Positions 7,695 through 13,923 of a DNA stretch of 13,923 nucleotides are shown here, piece after piece. Source of the DNA: JAHDBG01 sp963922685 (GTDB taxonomy: Bacteria > Pseudomonadota > Gammaproteobacteria > Chromatiales > Chromatiaceae); the NCBI GenBank assembly GCA_963922685.1, contig CAWUJM010000045.1, positions 1-13,923 of the forward strand, given 5' to 3'. A program made the position numbers and the translations under genes. A model generated the notes under the pieces. The model did not search any database and was not told the origin of the DNA. It worked only from the letters and a program-made list of their open reading frames with translations. The first letter of the stretch is position 1. Each line of letters starts with the position of its first letter.

Positions 7695-7903
7695 AAAACC
7701 GGAGGGTTTCTGCTGACCTGGGGTTGTAAAAATGGCCGAACGTCACCACATAGAGGGCCTCGTCCATGCTGTATAGTGACCGGCAGATTGCTGGCCACTG
7801 TATTTGTGGGGCATCTCTGCAGCTGCTGCGAATGCAGCAATTGTCAGCGATGTGCCATATCAGGCATTGCGTTTTTTCACCCCGATTATCAGGAGTCGTC
7901 ATA
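7695..7903 (+). promoter_or_regulatory. Structured hfq leader / miaA-hfq spacer
   Basis: The 209-bp gap holds no gene I can support, but several segments can pair. ATTGCTG (7787-7793) can pair with CAGCAAT (7835-7841), while TGCTGC (7824-7829) can pair with GCAGCA (7834-7839) around loop GAAT; the two are mutually exclusive. GGCATC (7810-7815) can pair with the 5' arm of the terminator-like hairpin at 7847-7870 and would prevent it from forming. TATAGT at 7772-7777 is a possible -10 box without a good -35. E. coli Hfq is known to repress its own mRNA through its 5' leader; whether this leader does so is inference. Confidence 0.4.
7847..7878 (+). terminator. Terminator-like hairpin with U6 tract upstream of hfq
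   Basis: GCGATG, a 2-nt bulge (TG) and CC pair with GGCATTGC around loop ATATCA (eight pairs, one a G-U). G and six T (7872-7877) follow at once. The hairpin stands 13 bp before the AGGAG of hfq. It could end a short RNA starting in the spacer, attenuate hfq, or act as a U-tract binding site for Hfq on its own mRNA. The stem is only moderately stable. Confidence 0.4.
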
Positions 7904-8173
7904 ATGCCCAACAGAGGGCACAATCTTCAGGAGCCATTCCTTAACACCCTGCGTAAAGAGCATATTCCGGTGTCTGTCTTTCTGGTCAACGGAATTAAAC
8001 TGCAAGGTACCATTGAGTCATTTGATCAGTTTGTCATATTGTTGAAAAGTCACACCAGCCAGATCATCTATAAACATGCGATCTCAACGGTAGTGCCAGC
8101 CTACAATATTCCTACTGAGCAGTTTCTGTACACGCAGGATGGATCAGGCGCTGAGTCACTGGACGACTATTAA
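7904..8173 (+). CDS. hfq: RNA chaperone Hfq
   Basis: Hfq is a hexameric Sm-like protein that pairs small RNAs with mRNAs. The start ATG at 7904 follows AGGAG with an 8-nt spacer and gives 89 residues; an upstream in-frame extension has no family match. The Sm1 region (LNTLRKEHIPVSVFLVNGIK, then LQGTIESFDQFVILL) and Sm2 motif YKHAISTVVP (56-65) are intact, with Gln9, Lys57 and His58 of the U-binding proximal face. The lateral rim is R17-K18-E19-H20 where E. coli has RRER. The distal-face Tyr25 of E. coli is Phe26 here. The short C-tail (AYNIPTEQFLYTQDGSGAESLDDY) is acidic at its tip, as in other Hfqs, but otherwise unlike E. coli. It sits between miaA and hflX as in many gammaproteobacteria. 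Confidence 0.97.
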   Translation: MPNRGHNLQEPFLNTLRKEHIPVSVFLVNGIKLQGTIESFDQFVILLKSHTSQIIYKHAISTVVPAYNIPTEQFLYTQDGSGAESLDDY

Positions 8174-8213
8174 AGCGGCAGTTTGTTCTACTGCACCCCT
8201 GATGGATAACACA

Positions 8214-8237
8214 GTTCCCACACACTTGTGTGGGAAC
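8214..8237. repeat. Perfect 11-bp-arm palindrome between hfq and hflX
   Basis: GTTCCCACACA (8214-8224), two bases CT, then TGTGTGGGAAC (8227-8237). No T tract follows on either strand, so it is not a standard intrinsic terminator. It could be an mRNA processing or stability hairpin, or an operator. It sits 29 bp before the chosen hflX ATG and covers the alternative GTG start at 8228. Confidence 0.85.
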
Positions 8238-8266
8238 ACGGCGACTGGCACTCATCTGCGTGGATT

Positions 8267-9541
8267 ATGAGCACCACCGCTGATAACCGAACCTTGCTGG
8301 TTCATGCCAGCCAGCATCGTGCGATGCCGGATATAGCGCGGCTGCATGAATTTGAGGAACTGGCCCGATCTGCCGGTGCTGAGATCCACGGCATATACAC
8401 AACAAGCTGCCGACGACCTGACGCCGGACTCTACCTGCGCAGGGGCAGAATTGACGAAATAGCCCGGCAGATCGCAGCATCAGATATCCATCTCGTGATC
8501 TTTAATCATGCTCTGACCCCAAGTCAGGAACGCAATCTGGAGCGAACCCTGTCATGTCGTGTGCTGGATCGCACCGGCCTGATTCTGGATATCTTTGCAC
8601 AACGTGCCCGTTCCCATGAGGGCAAGTTGCAGGTCGAACTGGCACAATCCGAACACCTGGCAACCCGACTGGTACGTGGCTGGACACATCTCGAAAGACA
8701 AAAGGGCGGCATCGGCCTGCGCGGTCCGGGCGAAACCCAGCTGGAAACGGATCGACGCCTGCTGGGGCAACGCATCAGACAGATCCGCAAACGGCTCTTG
8801 CGGGTGGAGAATCAGCGCAGCCAGGGACGTCGGGCTCGACAGCGAGCAGCACTACCAACCGTTGCGCTGGCAGGTTACACGAATGTGGGAAAATCAACCC
8901 TGTTCAATCAGTTGACTCAGGCCCGGGTCGTGGCGCGGAACCAGTTATTTGCCACGCTGGATCCGACCTTACGCCGTGTCTCCCTGCCAGACGGCAAACC
9001 CTTTATTCTGGCAGACACGGTCGGTTTTATTTCTGAATTACCGCACAGTCTGGTCGCTGCGTTTAAGAGTACGTTGCAGGAAGTGGTAGAAGCGGATCTT
9101 CTGCTGCATGTCGTGGATGCAGCCAGCCCGAACCGGGCGGAACAGATGGCAGATGTTGATCAGATATTAGATGAAATCGGGGCCGCGTCTCTACCAGGAC
9201 TGATCGTATATAACAAAATTGACCAGTTGGCGCAGCCAGAGGCAACACTGACCCGTGATGTGACAGGTATGATCTCAGCCGTCTGGCTGTCTGCACAGCA
9301 GGGACAGGGGTTGGAGCTGTTACAGCAGGCACTGCAGGAACGATTATCACAACAGTCGGTGCAGGGTACAATACAATTAACTGCGAGTCAGGGACAGCTG
9401 CGAGCAACGTTATATCAGCTAGGCGGCGTCGTCAGCGATACACCCACAGAAACCGGCGGCTGGGTATTGCAGGTCAGATTAAGTCCGGCAGACTATACCC
9501 GCCTGCAGAAAAACGGATTTCAGCTCCATAACTGCAGCTGA
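8267..9541 (+). CDS. hflX: GTPase HflX
   Basis: HflX is a ribosome-binding GTPase that splits stalled or stress-damaged ribosomes. Residues 1-185 form the HflX N-terminal domain: FNHALTPSQERNLER, DRTGLILDIFAQRARSHEGKLQVELAQ and GGIGLRGPGETQLETDRR are hallmark stretches. The GTPase motifs follow: G1 GYTNVGKST (203-211), G3 DTVGF (250-254), G4 NKID (316-319), G5 SAQ (342-344). Length is 424 from the ATG at 8267, the beginning that best fits the family. An upstream GTG at 8228 would add 13 residues but lies inside a perfect palindrome. The gene follows hfq by 93 bp. The next gene starts 24 bp after its stop on the same strand. Confidence 0.96.
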   Translation: MSTTADNRTLLVHASQHRAMPDIARLHEFEELARSAGAEIHGIYTTSCRRPDAGLYLRRGRIDEIARQIAASDIHLVIFNHALTPSQERNLERTLSCRVLDRTGLILDIFAQRARSHEGKLQVELAQSEHLATRLVRGWTHLERQKGGIGLRGPGETQLETDRRLLGQRIRQIRKRLLRVENQRSQGRRARQRAALPTVALAGYTNVGKSTLFNQLTQARVVARNQLFATLDPTLRRVSLPDGKPFILADTVGFISELPHSLVAAFKSTLQEVVEADLLLHVVDAASPNRAEQMADVDQILDEIGAASLPGLIVYNKIDQLAQPEATLTRDVTGMISAVWLSAQQGQGLELLQQALQERLSQQSVQGTIQLTASQGQLRATLYQLGGVVSDTPTETGGWVLQVRLSPADYTRLQKNGFQLHNCS

Positions 9542-9565
9542 CGTCATCAACCTTAAGGACTGTCT

Positions 9566-10780
9566 ATGTATAGACCAGCATCATCGAAAATAAAGTCTGT
9601 ATGTTATCTGTTATCAATGGGTGCATTGTGTTACTTTTCGACAGCTTATGCATTGGATTTTGAATGTGCGGATGACGTTCCTGCACCGGAATATATTGAA
9701 GATATCCGGACGGCTGAGGATACCTTGTACGCAGAAACGATTGAGTACCTGAGGGGCTTTATCAGCATTCTGACTGAAAAGGCAGAAGCTTGTGACTGGG
9801 GTGCTGAGGTGATCACACAAAGCCACCCGGCCAGTGTGAAGACCTGTCTGAATCAGCAGGAAGATGTTGTCACACTGATTCAGCAGTCACAAGTCATTCT
9901 GGATCATCCTGAGGCATTTCGCACCTGCTTTGATACGCAGAAAAACTATACTAAACAAGAGCTGTTCACGCCGAGCCAGCAAATGCAGCAGGAGTCATTT
10001 GTTGCAGAAGCCGTCAACCGTCCGCTGCTGGCCGATTATTACGCAGCACCAGCCGGTGATACCGTCCTGACTGCATCGGGCCGGGAACTGAGTGAAAACT
10101 TCATTCAGATCATCAGTAATATCACGGACAATCCCACCTTACGGGATATGAGCTACCTGAAGTTCCGGCATTTATGGTCAGCAGTCGGCTGGATACCCAT
10201 GTATTCAAAAAGACCTGACGCAACGAATGAAAGATTTCGCGGCGGCTACGTCTATGCAGAAGCCATCGGCCCCTGGGGATTGTTACGTATTAAGTCTGTT
10301 AATGGCAAACCGTATGGTCTGGAACTGGGTATGACCGTTCAGCTGGCAGACAGTTTTTACCCCTATCACTTTCATCAGCCGCAGGAAATTTATATCGCTA
10401 TCTCAAATAATGCCTGTCTGGATCGCACCCTGTATACCTTATCAGACTGGGACAGCGATACCTTTACCAGGCAGGATCTGGCAAAAGGCAGCGATGTGAC
10501 AGTCGCTGCTGCTGATGACTGGCAACAACGGTTCTCTTATCCTGATCCGGGCGACATTCTGTACATTGACCGGAATAACATTCACGGATTCCTGCTTAAG
10601 AAGACCTGTCACCAACATACGCCACAAGGTCTGGTCACTATCTGGGCACGCACAACAGCACATGAGTTTGAACAGAATACCGGCGTCTGCAGTGTGACTG
10701 ACAGGCGATACCAGTGGGGCAGCCCGGCAACACCGGAATACAGCTACCTCTGTGACCTGCACCGGGTACCACGCAACTGA
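9566..10780 (+). CDS. Probable periplasmic DMSP lyase, DddY-like cupin protein
   Basis: 404 residues with a Sec signal peptide (basic MYRPASSKIK, hydrophobic 11-27, likely cut after STAYA at 29). Residues 30-200 look helical, and a cupin core follows. Motif FYPYHFHQPQEIYIAI holds His268, His270, Glu274 and Tyr276, spaced as in HxHxxxExY of cupin-type DMSP lyases. Motif PGDILYIDRNNIHGF supplies His340 as fourth metal ligand. Signal peptide, length near 400, helical N-domain and these residues fit DddY, which cleaves dimethylsulfoniopropionate to dimethyl sulfide and acrylate in the periplasm. Eight cysteines remain after signal removal, so disulfides are possible. AAGGA precedes the ATG by 7 nt. 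The gene lies 24 bp after hflX and may share its transcript. No dddA, dddC or acu genes are visible. It could be a related cupin acting on another substrate. The 5' end is AT-rich: 35% GC in 9601-9660, against 62% in 13321-13380 of anmK. Confidence 0.72.
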   Translation: MYRPASSKIKSVCYLLSMGALCYFSTAYALDFECADDVPAPEYIEDIRTAEDTLYAETIEYLRGFISILTEKAEACDWGAEVITQSHPASVKTCLNQQEDVVTLIQQSQVILDHPEAFRTCFDTQKNYTKQELFTPSQQMQQESFVAEAVNRPLLADYYAAPAGDTVLTASGRELSENFIQIISNITDNPTLRDMSYLKFRHLWSAVGWIPMYSKRPDATNERFRGGYVYAEAIGPWGLLRIKSVNGKPYGLELGMTVQLADSFYPYHFHQPQEIYIAISNNACLDRTLYTLSDWDSDTFTRQDLAKGSDVTVAAADDWQQRFSYPDPGDILYIDRNNIHGFLLKKTCHQHTPQGLVTIWARTTAHEFEQNTGVCSVTDRRYQWGSPATPEYSYLCDLHRVPRN

Positions 10781-10801
10781 CACCGTACCCTACGATTACA
10801 A

Positions 10802-10847
10802 GGCACTTCTGAAAACGTCGCGAGCGAAGCAGTTTTTCAGAGGTGCC
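10802..10847. terminator. Long hairpin between converging genes, probable two-way terminator
   Basis: GGCACTTCTGAAAA (10802-10815) pairs with TTTTCAGAGGTGCC (10834-10847): 14 pairs with one wobble. The 18-nt loop holds a small inner stem, TCGC/GCGA. The A/T-rich inner arm replaces a clear trailing T tract. It abuts the lptB stop (10850-10848) and lies 21 bp after the DddY-like gene stop, a position that suits ending both transcripts. Confidence 0.6.
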
Positions 10848-11615
10848 CTACAGACGGAAATGCTCACCCAGATAGACAGCACGCACTTCAGGATGTGCCA
10901 GAATCTCCGCAGGTGATCCTTGTGTGAGCACCCTGCCCTGATTGATGATACAGGCACGGCTGCAGATACCGAGTGTCTCACGGACATTATGATCCGTGAT
11001 CAGCACACCGATCCCCCGGTTGCTCAACCCGGCCACAATCTGCTGAATATCCGAGACTGAGATCGGATCCACCCCGGCAAACGGTTCATCCAGCAGAATA
11101 AAGCCCGGCTCAGCGGCCAGAGCACGTGCAATCTCCAGACGTCGCCGCTCACCGCCGGATAAACTGAGAGCTGAGCTATCCGCCAGATGTTGCAGGCTGA
11201 ATTCTGCCAGCAGGGCCTCACAACGTGCCTGACGCTGTGCCTTATTGCAGCCTGCCCGTGTTTCCAGAATCGCCAGCACATTCTGTGCGACCGTCAGTTT
11301 GCGAAACACTGACGGTTCCTGCGCCAGATAACCAAGCCCGGCCTGCGCCCGCACATGCATCGGCTGATCCGTCACCTGCTGCGCACCTAACCAGACCTGG
11401 CCGGAATCTACCGGAACCAGGCCGGCAATCATATAAAAACAAGTCGTTTTTCCTGCCCCGTTCGGACCAAGCAGGCCGACGATCTCGCCACGTGCCACCT
11501 GCACTGACACGCCATCCACCACCGCCCGACCACGATACCGTTTCGCCAGACCGGTTGCCCGCAGGACATCCGGCGATCTGGCTGACGGTTGCGATCTGCG
11601 CCGGAAGATGCGCAT
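10848..11615 (-). CDS. lptB: LPS export ABC transporter ATPase LptB
   Basis: LptB is the cytoplasmic ATPase that, with LptFG, extracts lipopolysaccharide from the inner membrane and pushes it onto the LptC-LptA bridge. Motifs in order: Walker A GPNGAGKT (50-57), Q-loop YLAQEPSVFRKLT with Gln99, signature LSGGERRR (152-159), Walker B FILLDEPFAGVDP with Glu177, H-loop His209 in ITDHNVRET, and the ending VYLGEHFRL. Length is 255 against 241 in E. coli; the extra residues are an N-terminal basic stretch (MRIFRRRSQPSARSPD). The start ATG shares one base with the lptA stop (TAATG). rpoN, which follows lptB in many gammaproteobacteria, is absent. Confidence 0.97.
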   Translation of the reverse strand: MRIFRRRSQPSARSPDVLRATGLAKRYRGRAVVDGVSVQVARGEIVGLLGPNGAGKTTCFYMIAGLVPVDSGQVWLGAQQVTDQPMHVRAQAGLGYLAQEPSVFRKLTVAQNVLAILETRAGCNKAQRQARCEALLAEFSLQHLADSSALSLSGGERRRLEIARALAAEPGFILLDEPFAGVDPISVSDIQQIVAGLSNRGIGVLITDHNVRETLGICSRACIINQGRVLTQGSPAEILAHPEVRAVYLGEHFRL

Positions 11616-12094
11616 TATTCAACCGCCTGCAGCGTCATCTGCACCCGCTGCTTACCCGCAGCGGCACCACCCGCCTTCAGTACCTGGCGCCGTCGGTCAT
11701 AGATCACCCGATCAGTCTTCATCACATCCCCGGCCTGCCGCAACACGACCTCTCCGATCAGGGTTAATTCCTCACTGTGCACCGCATAGTCTGCGCGCTG
11801 TGCCTGCGCCTGCACCCAGCCGGATGATGCCTGGTGCCGGAACCGGACCGGCTTACCCAGCGCGACCAGCCGACGTGGCTGTTGCTGTGCATCGTGATAT
11901 ACCGTGATCTGATCGGCCAGGATCTGCATATCACCCTGCTGCAGACTGACCTGACCCAGATAAACACTGCGCTGCTCATCCAGCGCCACACTATCTGCCG
12001 ACAACTGTATCGGCACCGGCGTTGGCTCAGATGCAGCCTGTACCCAGCCCATCCAGACCAGCAGCAACAAACCCTTAATCACCTGCCGGAACAT
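11615..12094 (-). CDS. lptA: LPS transport periplasmic protein LptA
   Basis: LptA forms the periplasmic bridge that carries lipopolysaccharide from LptC to the outer-membrane LptDE. The chosen ATG at 12094 gives 159 residues and has GAGGG with a 5-nt spacer. The ATG at 12112 (six residues longer) has no ribosome site, and the frame open further upstream to 12337 is only a shadow over lptC. The signal peptide is MFRQVIKGLLLLVWMGWVQA, cleaved near residues 20-21. The mature part is OstA/LptA-like: PIQLSADSVALDEQRSVYLG, GDMQILADQITVY, then ADYAVHSEELTLIGEVVLRQ and MKTDRVIYD. It overlaps the 3' end of lptC by 20 bp and touches lptB. Confidence 0.92.
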   Translation of the reverse strand: MFRQVIKGLLLLVWMGWVQAASEPTPVPIQLSADSVALDEQRSVYLGQVSLQQGDMQILADQITVYHDAQQQPRRLVALGKPVRFRHQASSGWVQAQAQRADYAVHSEELTLIGEVVLRQAGDVMKTDRVIYDRRRQVLKAGGAAAGKQRVQMTLQAVE

Positions 12095-12641
12095 AGGTAC
12101 CCTCAACTTCATGCAAAAATCTGAGTCTGAATGGAACCTGTAACCAGGCCTGCATACCGATTGCCTGCAACTGCTGCACGCCACTATTGATCTGTACCGG
12201 GTGTGTCGTCTCAAGATAACGATGCGGCAATTGTATCTGCAGGGCCTCTGTCTGCAACCGCACCGGCACTGTTGCGGCAGAAGCCGGTCGGCTGAGTTGT
12301 ACTGCACCGGATAATGACAAGACTTCTCTGGTCGCATCCAGCCAGCCTGTGTCTGCTACCATACGCCAGGGCGGCCCGGCTGCAGGATACAGGGTCAGCA
12401 CCGGCTGACGCAATTGTGTCCCCGCATCGCCCGAAAAATGGCGAATGTCAGCAGTCTGTAACAGCCGTTCAGGTCGTCCGTCAGCACCCAGCGTGGTCAT
12501 ACTGACGGCACGCAGATAATAATCTGTCATCAGACTCTGTGCCGCAGATAATGGCACTGGTGGCGGTGGATCCGGGCTGACCCACCACACGCTCCATATC
12601 ACCAGCACCAGCAGTACCAGGCTCAACCCGAATCTACGCAC
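12075..12641 (-). CDS. lptC: LPS export system protein LptC
   Basis: LptC is a bitopic inner-membrane protein that receives lipopolysaccharide from LptBFG and passes it to LptA. One N-terminal transmembrane helix (about 4-21, FGLSLVLLVLVIWSVWWV) is followed by a proline-rich link (SPDPPPPVP) and a periplasmic OstA-like domain (YYLRAVSMTTLGADGRPERL, TADIRHFSGD, GAVQLSR). Length 188 is typical. The start is GTG at 12641 with TAAGGA six bases upstream. It is first in lptC-lptA-lptB. kdsC, the usual upstream neighbour, is missing and anmK diverges instead with a 21-bp gap. Confidence 0.9.
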   Translation of the reverse strand: MRRFGLSLVLLVLVIWSVWWVSPDPPPPVPLSAAQSLMTDYYLRAVSMTTLGADGRPERLLQTADIRHFSGDAGTQLRQPVLTLYPAAGPPWRMVADTGWLDATREVLSLSGAVQLSRPASAATVPVRLQTEALQIQLPHRYLETTHPVQINSGVQQLQAIGMQAWLQVPFRLRFLHEVEGTYVPAGD

Positions 12642-12662
12642 CGATCATCCTTAGTCAATCCT

Positions 12663-13772
12663 ATGCCAGAACATTATATCGGCCTGATGTCAGGCACCAG
12701 CATGGATGGCATTGATGCCGTACTGGTCGATCTCAGCACGACCCGACCTGCCTTACTCAGCATACATCATCACCCCTGGCCGACACAGCTGCGCTGTCGG
12801 TTACACGCCGCCGCACAAGGTGCGCGGCTGTCTGCAGCCGCATTCGCGCAACTGGATGCTGACACAGGCCAGTGTTTTGCCCGGGCCGCACAAGCTGTCA
12901 TACCTGATACAGGCCCGTCTGCTGTGCGAGCGATCGGCTCACATGGACAGACCATCGCGCACACACCCGATGCCGCGCCTGGCTACAGCCTGCAACTGGG
13001 CAATCCGCATCTGATCGCCGAACTGACCGGTATCACGACCATTGCAGACTTTCGTGGTCGCGATATCGCTGCACACGGCCAGGGCGCACCTCTGGTACCG
13101 GCATTTCATCAGGCATTGTTTCACAGCCCGGACGAAAATCGTGTCATCCTGAATATCGGCGGTATTGCCAACCTGACCTGGCTCGCCAGCACAGCCAATA
13201 CACCAGTCACCGGTTTTGATACCGGCCCGGGCAATTGTCTGCTGGATGCCTGGATGCAACAACAGACCGGCCTGCCATTTGATAAGCAGGGTCGGTTTGC
13301 CCGGACAGGCATCTGCCAACCCGATCTGCTGCAACGCCTGCTGCAGGAACCCTTCTTTGCCGCCCCGGCACCGAAAAGTACCGGGACTGATTATTTTTCA
13401 CTACACTGGCTGAACCGACAGCTCACCGCAACCTGTCGCGCTGAAGATGTGCAGGCAACCCTGGTAGTACTCACCGCGCAGACGATCAGCCGCGCAATCA
13501 GCCGCCATTACCCGACCACAGAGCGAATCCTAGTATGCGGCGGTGGCTGGCATAATCCGGCCCTGCGACAAGCCTTAGCCGAAGCACTCCCCTGCCCGCT
13601 CGAGAGTACCGAAGCAGCCGGCCTGGCACCTGACTGGATCGAAGCGACTGCATTTGCCTGGCTGGCGCAACAACGATTGCGCGAACAACCCGGCAACCTG
13701 CCTGCCGTCACTGGTGCAGCTGGCGCGCGCATACTCGGTGCTATCTATGCCCGCACGCCTCACAAGGTGTGA
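12663..13772 (+). CDS. anmK: Anhydro-N-acetylmuramic acid kinase
   Basis: AnmK hydrolyses and phosphorylates 1,6-anhydro-N-acetylmuramic acid to MurNAc-6-phosphate with ATP, recycling cell-wall sugar in the cytoplasm. The start motif YIGLMSGTSMDGIDAVLVDL (5-24), the stretch TIADFRGRDIAAHGQGAPLV, ILNIGGIANLTW, GFDTGPGN, KSTGTDYFS, VCGGGWHNPALRQAL and WIEATAFAWLA are all family hallmarks. Length 369 is normal. The ribosome site is poor. It diverges from lptC with 21 bp between starts, so its promoter must overlap lptC. Confidence 0.96.
   Translation: MPEHYIGLMSGTSMDGIDAVLVDLSTTRPALLSIHHHPWPTQLRCRLHAAAQGARLSAAAFAQLDADTGQCFARAAQAVIPDTGPSAVRAIGSHGQTIAHTPDAAPGYSLQLGNPHLIAELTGITTIADFRGRDIAAHGQGAPLVPAFHQALFHSPDENRVILNIGGIANLTWLASTANTPVTGFDTGPGNCLLDAWMQQQTGLPFDKQGRFARTGICQPDLLQRLLQEPFFAAPAPKSTGTDYFSLHWLNRQLTATCRAEDVQATLVVLTAQTISRAISRHYPTTERILVCGGGWHNPALRQALAEALPCPLESTEAAGLAPDWIEATAFAWLAQQRLREQPGNLPAVTGAAGARILGAIYARTPHKV
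12673..12678 (-). promoter_or_regulatory. Candidate -10 box for lptC, inside anmK
   Basis: On the minus strand a perfect TATAAT lies 31 bp before the lptC GTG, inside anmK codons 4-6. No good -35 hexamer stands 16-18 bp upstream. Instead the upstream spacer is filled by an inverted repeat, GCCTGA/TCAGGC (12682-12695), which also encodes the conserved GLMSG of AnmK, so it may be coincidence. Confidence 0.35.
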
Positions 13773-13896
13773 TGCAGCCTGATGCAATACAGCCATGAAA
13801 CTTACAACAATTCCCGCTGAAAAGTTGGTTGAGCGTCGCGAAAAGGTGGCGGCTAAGTTGACCCTGAGGAACTTCGCCTGAGCCTGTTTTGATCCT
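13773..13896. other. Spacer between anmK and the putative insertion sequence
   Basis: No supported gene was found. A 28-codon frame (13795-13881, beginning MKLTTIPAEKLVERR) lacks a ribosome site. TGATGCA occurs twice (13770-13776, 13780-13786). I see no clear anmK terminator. Confidence 0.4.
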
Positions 13897-13923
13897 GGCA
13901 CTGTCGCAAATTCAAGAGGTATC
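13897..13923. mobile_element. Probable terminal inverted repeat of an IS6/IS26-family element (partial)
   Basis: GGCACTGTCGCAAA at 13897-13910 matches the IS26 terminal repeat GGCACTGTTGCAAA at 13 of 14 bases. The remaining 13 bp would be inside the element. The 8 bp just outside, TTGATCCT (13889-13896), would be the target duplication, as IS6-family elements make 8-bp duplications. The transposase lies beyond the window, so orientation is unknown. Confidence 0.55.

Noticed and set aside
7691..7712. AAACC/GGTTT hairpin after miaA as a terminator
   Set aside because: Only five pairs and no T tract.
7766..7903. N-terminal extension of the hfq frame
   Set aside because: The internal ATG at 7904 has AGGAG and matches the universal Hfq start; the extension has no family counterpart.
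12113..12337. N-terminal extension of the lptA frame
   Set aside because: Overlaps lptC in another frame, is rich in Cys and Arg, and would place the signal peptide mid-protein.
13795..13881. 28-codon frame MKLTTIPAEKLVERR...
   Set aside because: No ribosome site and no recognised family; possibly debris next to the insertion sequence.
13575..13901. Minus-strand 108-codon frame near the window end
   Set aside because: Antisense to the anmK 3' end over about 200 bp and crosses the putative IS end; no recognisable protein.

Overview
The window is a piece of chromosome from a gammaproteobacterium. The mutL-miaA-hfq-hflX string, the leuC-leuD-leuB order (as in pseudomonads), an lptC-lptA-lptB transport operon and anmK all fit that class. 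MutL carries the endonuclease motif, so a MutH-type repair system is not expected. The exact lineage cannot be told from this window. A DMSP-lyase-like gene hints at a marine or brackish life, but that is inference.

Layout. 1-894 (minus) is the 5' part of a lipoprotein gene that leaves the window through a 48-bp in-frame tandem repeat. It has no stop codon in the window and is easily missed. 1066-4229 (minus) is leuC-leuD-leuB with touching or overlapping junctions, non-ATG starts throughout and a strong sigma70-type promoter at 4269-4298. 4326-4913 (minus) is a DedA/YqaA-type membrane protein, divergent from mutL with only 34 bp between the starts. 4948-7694 (plus) is mutL-miaA with an ATGA overlap. 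7695-7903 is a structured hfq leader with a terminator-like hairpin. hfq (7904-8173) and hflX (8267-9541) follow, separated by a spacer that holds an 11-bp-arm palindrome. Where hflK-hflC would follow hflX in E. coli, there is instead a secreted 404-residue cupin protein (9566-10780) resembling the periplasmic DMSP lyase DddY. It converges on the minus-strand lptC-lptA-lptB operon (12641 to 10848) across a long hairpin. anmK (12663-13772) diverges from lptC with a 21-bp gap. The last 27 bp, from 13897, begin with a 14-bp sequence that nearly matches the terminal inverted repeat of IS6/IS26-family elements, so an insertion sequence probably starts there.

How the genes work together. LeuCDB performs the last two enzyme steps committed to leucine synthesis before transamination (LeuA is not in the window). 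MutL, MiaA, Hfq and HflX are housekeeping factors for repair, tRNA modification, sRNA function and ribosome rescue. LptCAB moves lipopolysaccharide from the inner membrane. AnmK recycles peptidoglycan. The least ordinary parts are the DddY-like gene, the repeat lipoprotein, the hfq leader and the insertion-sequence end.
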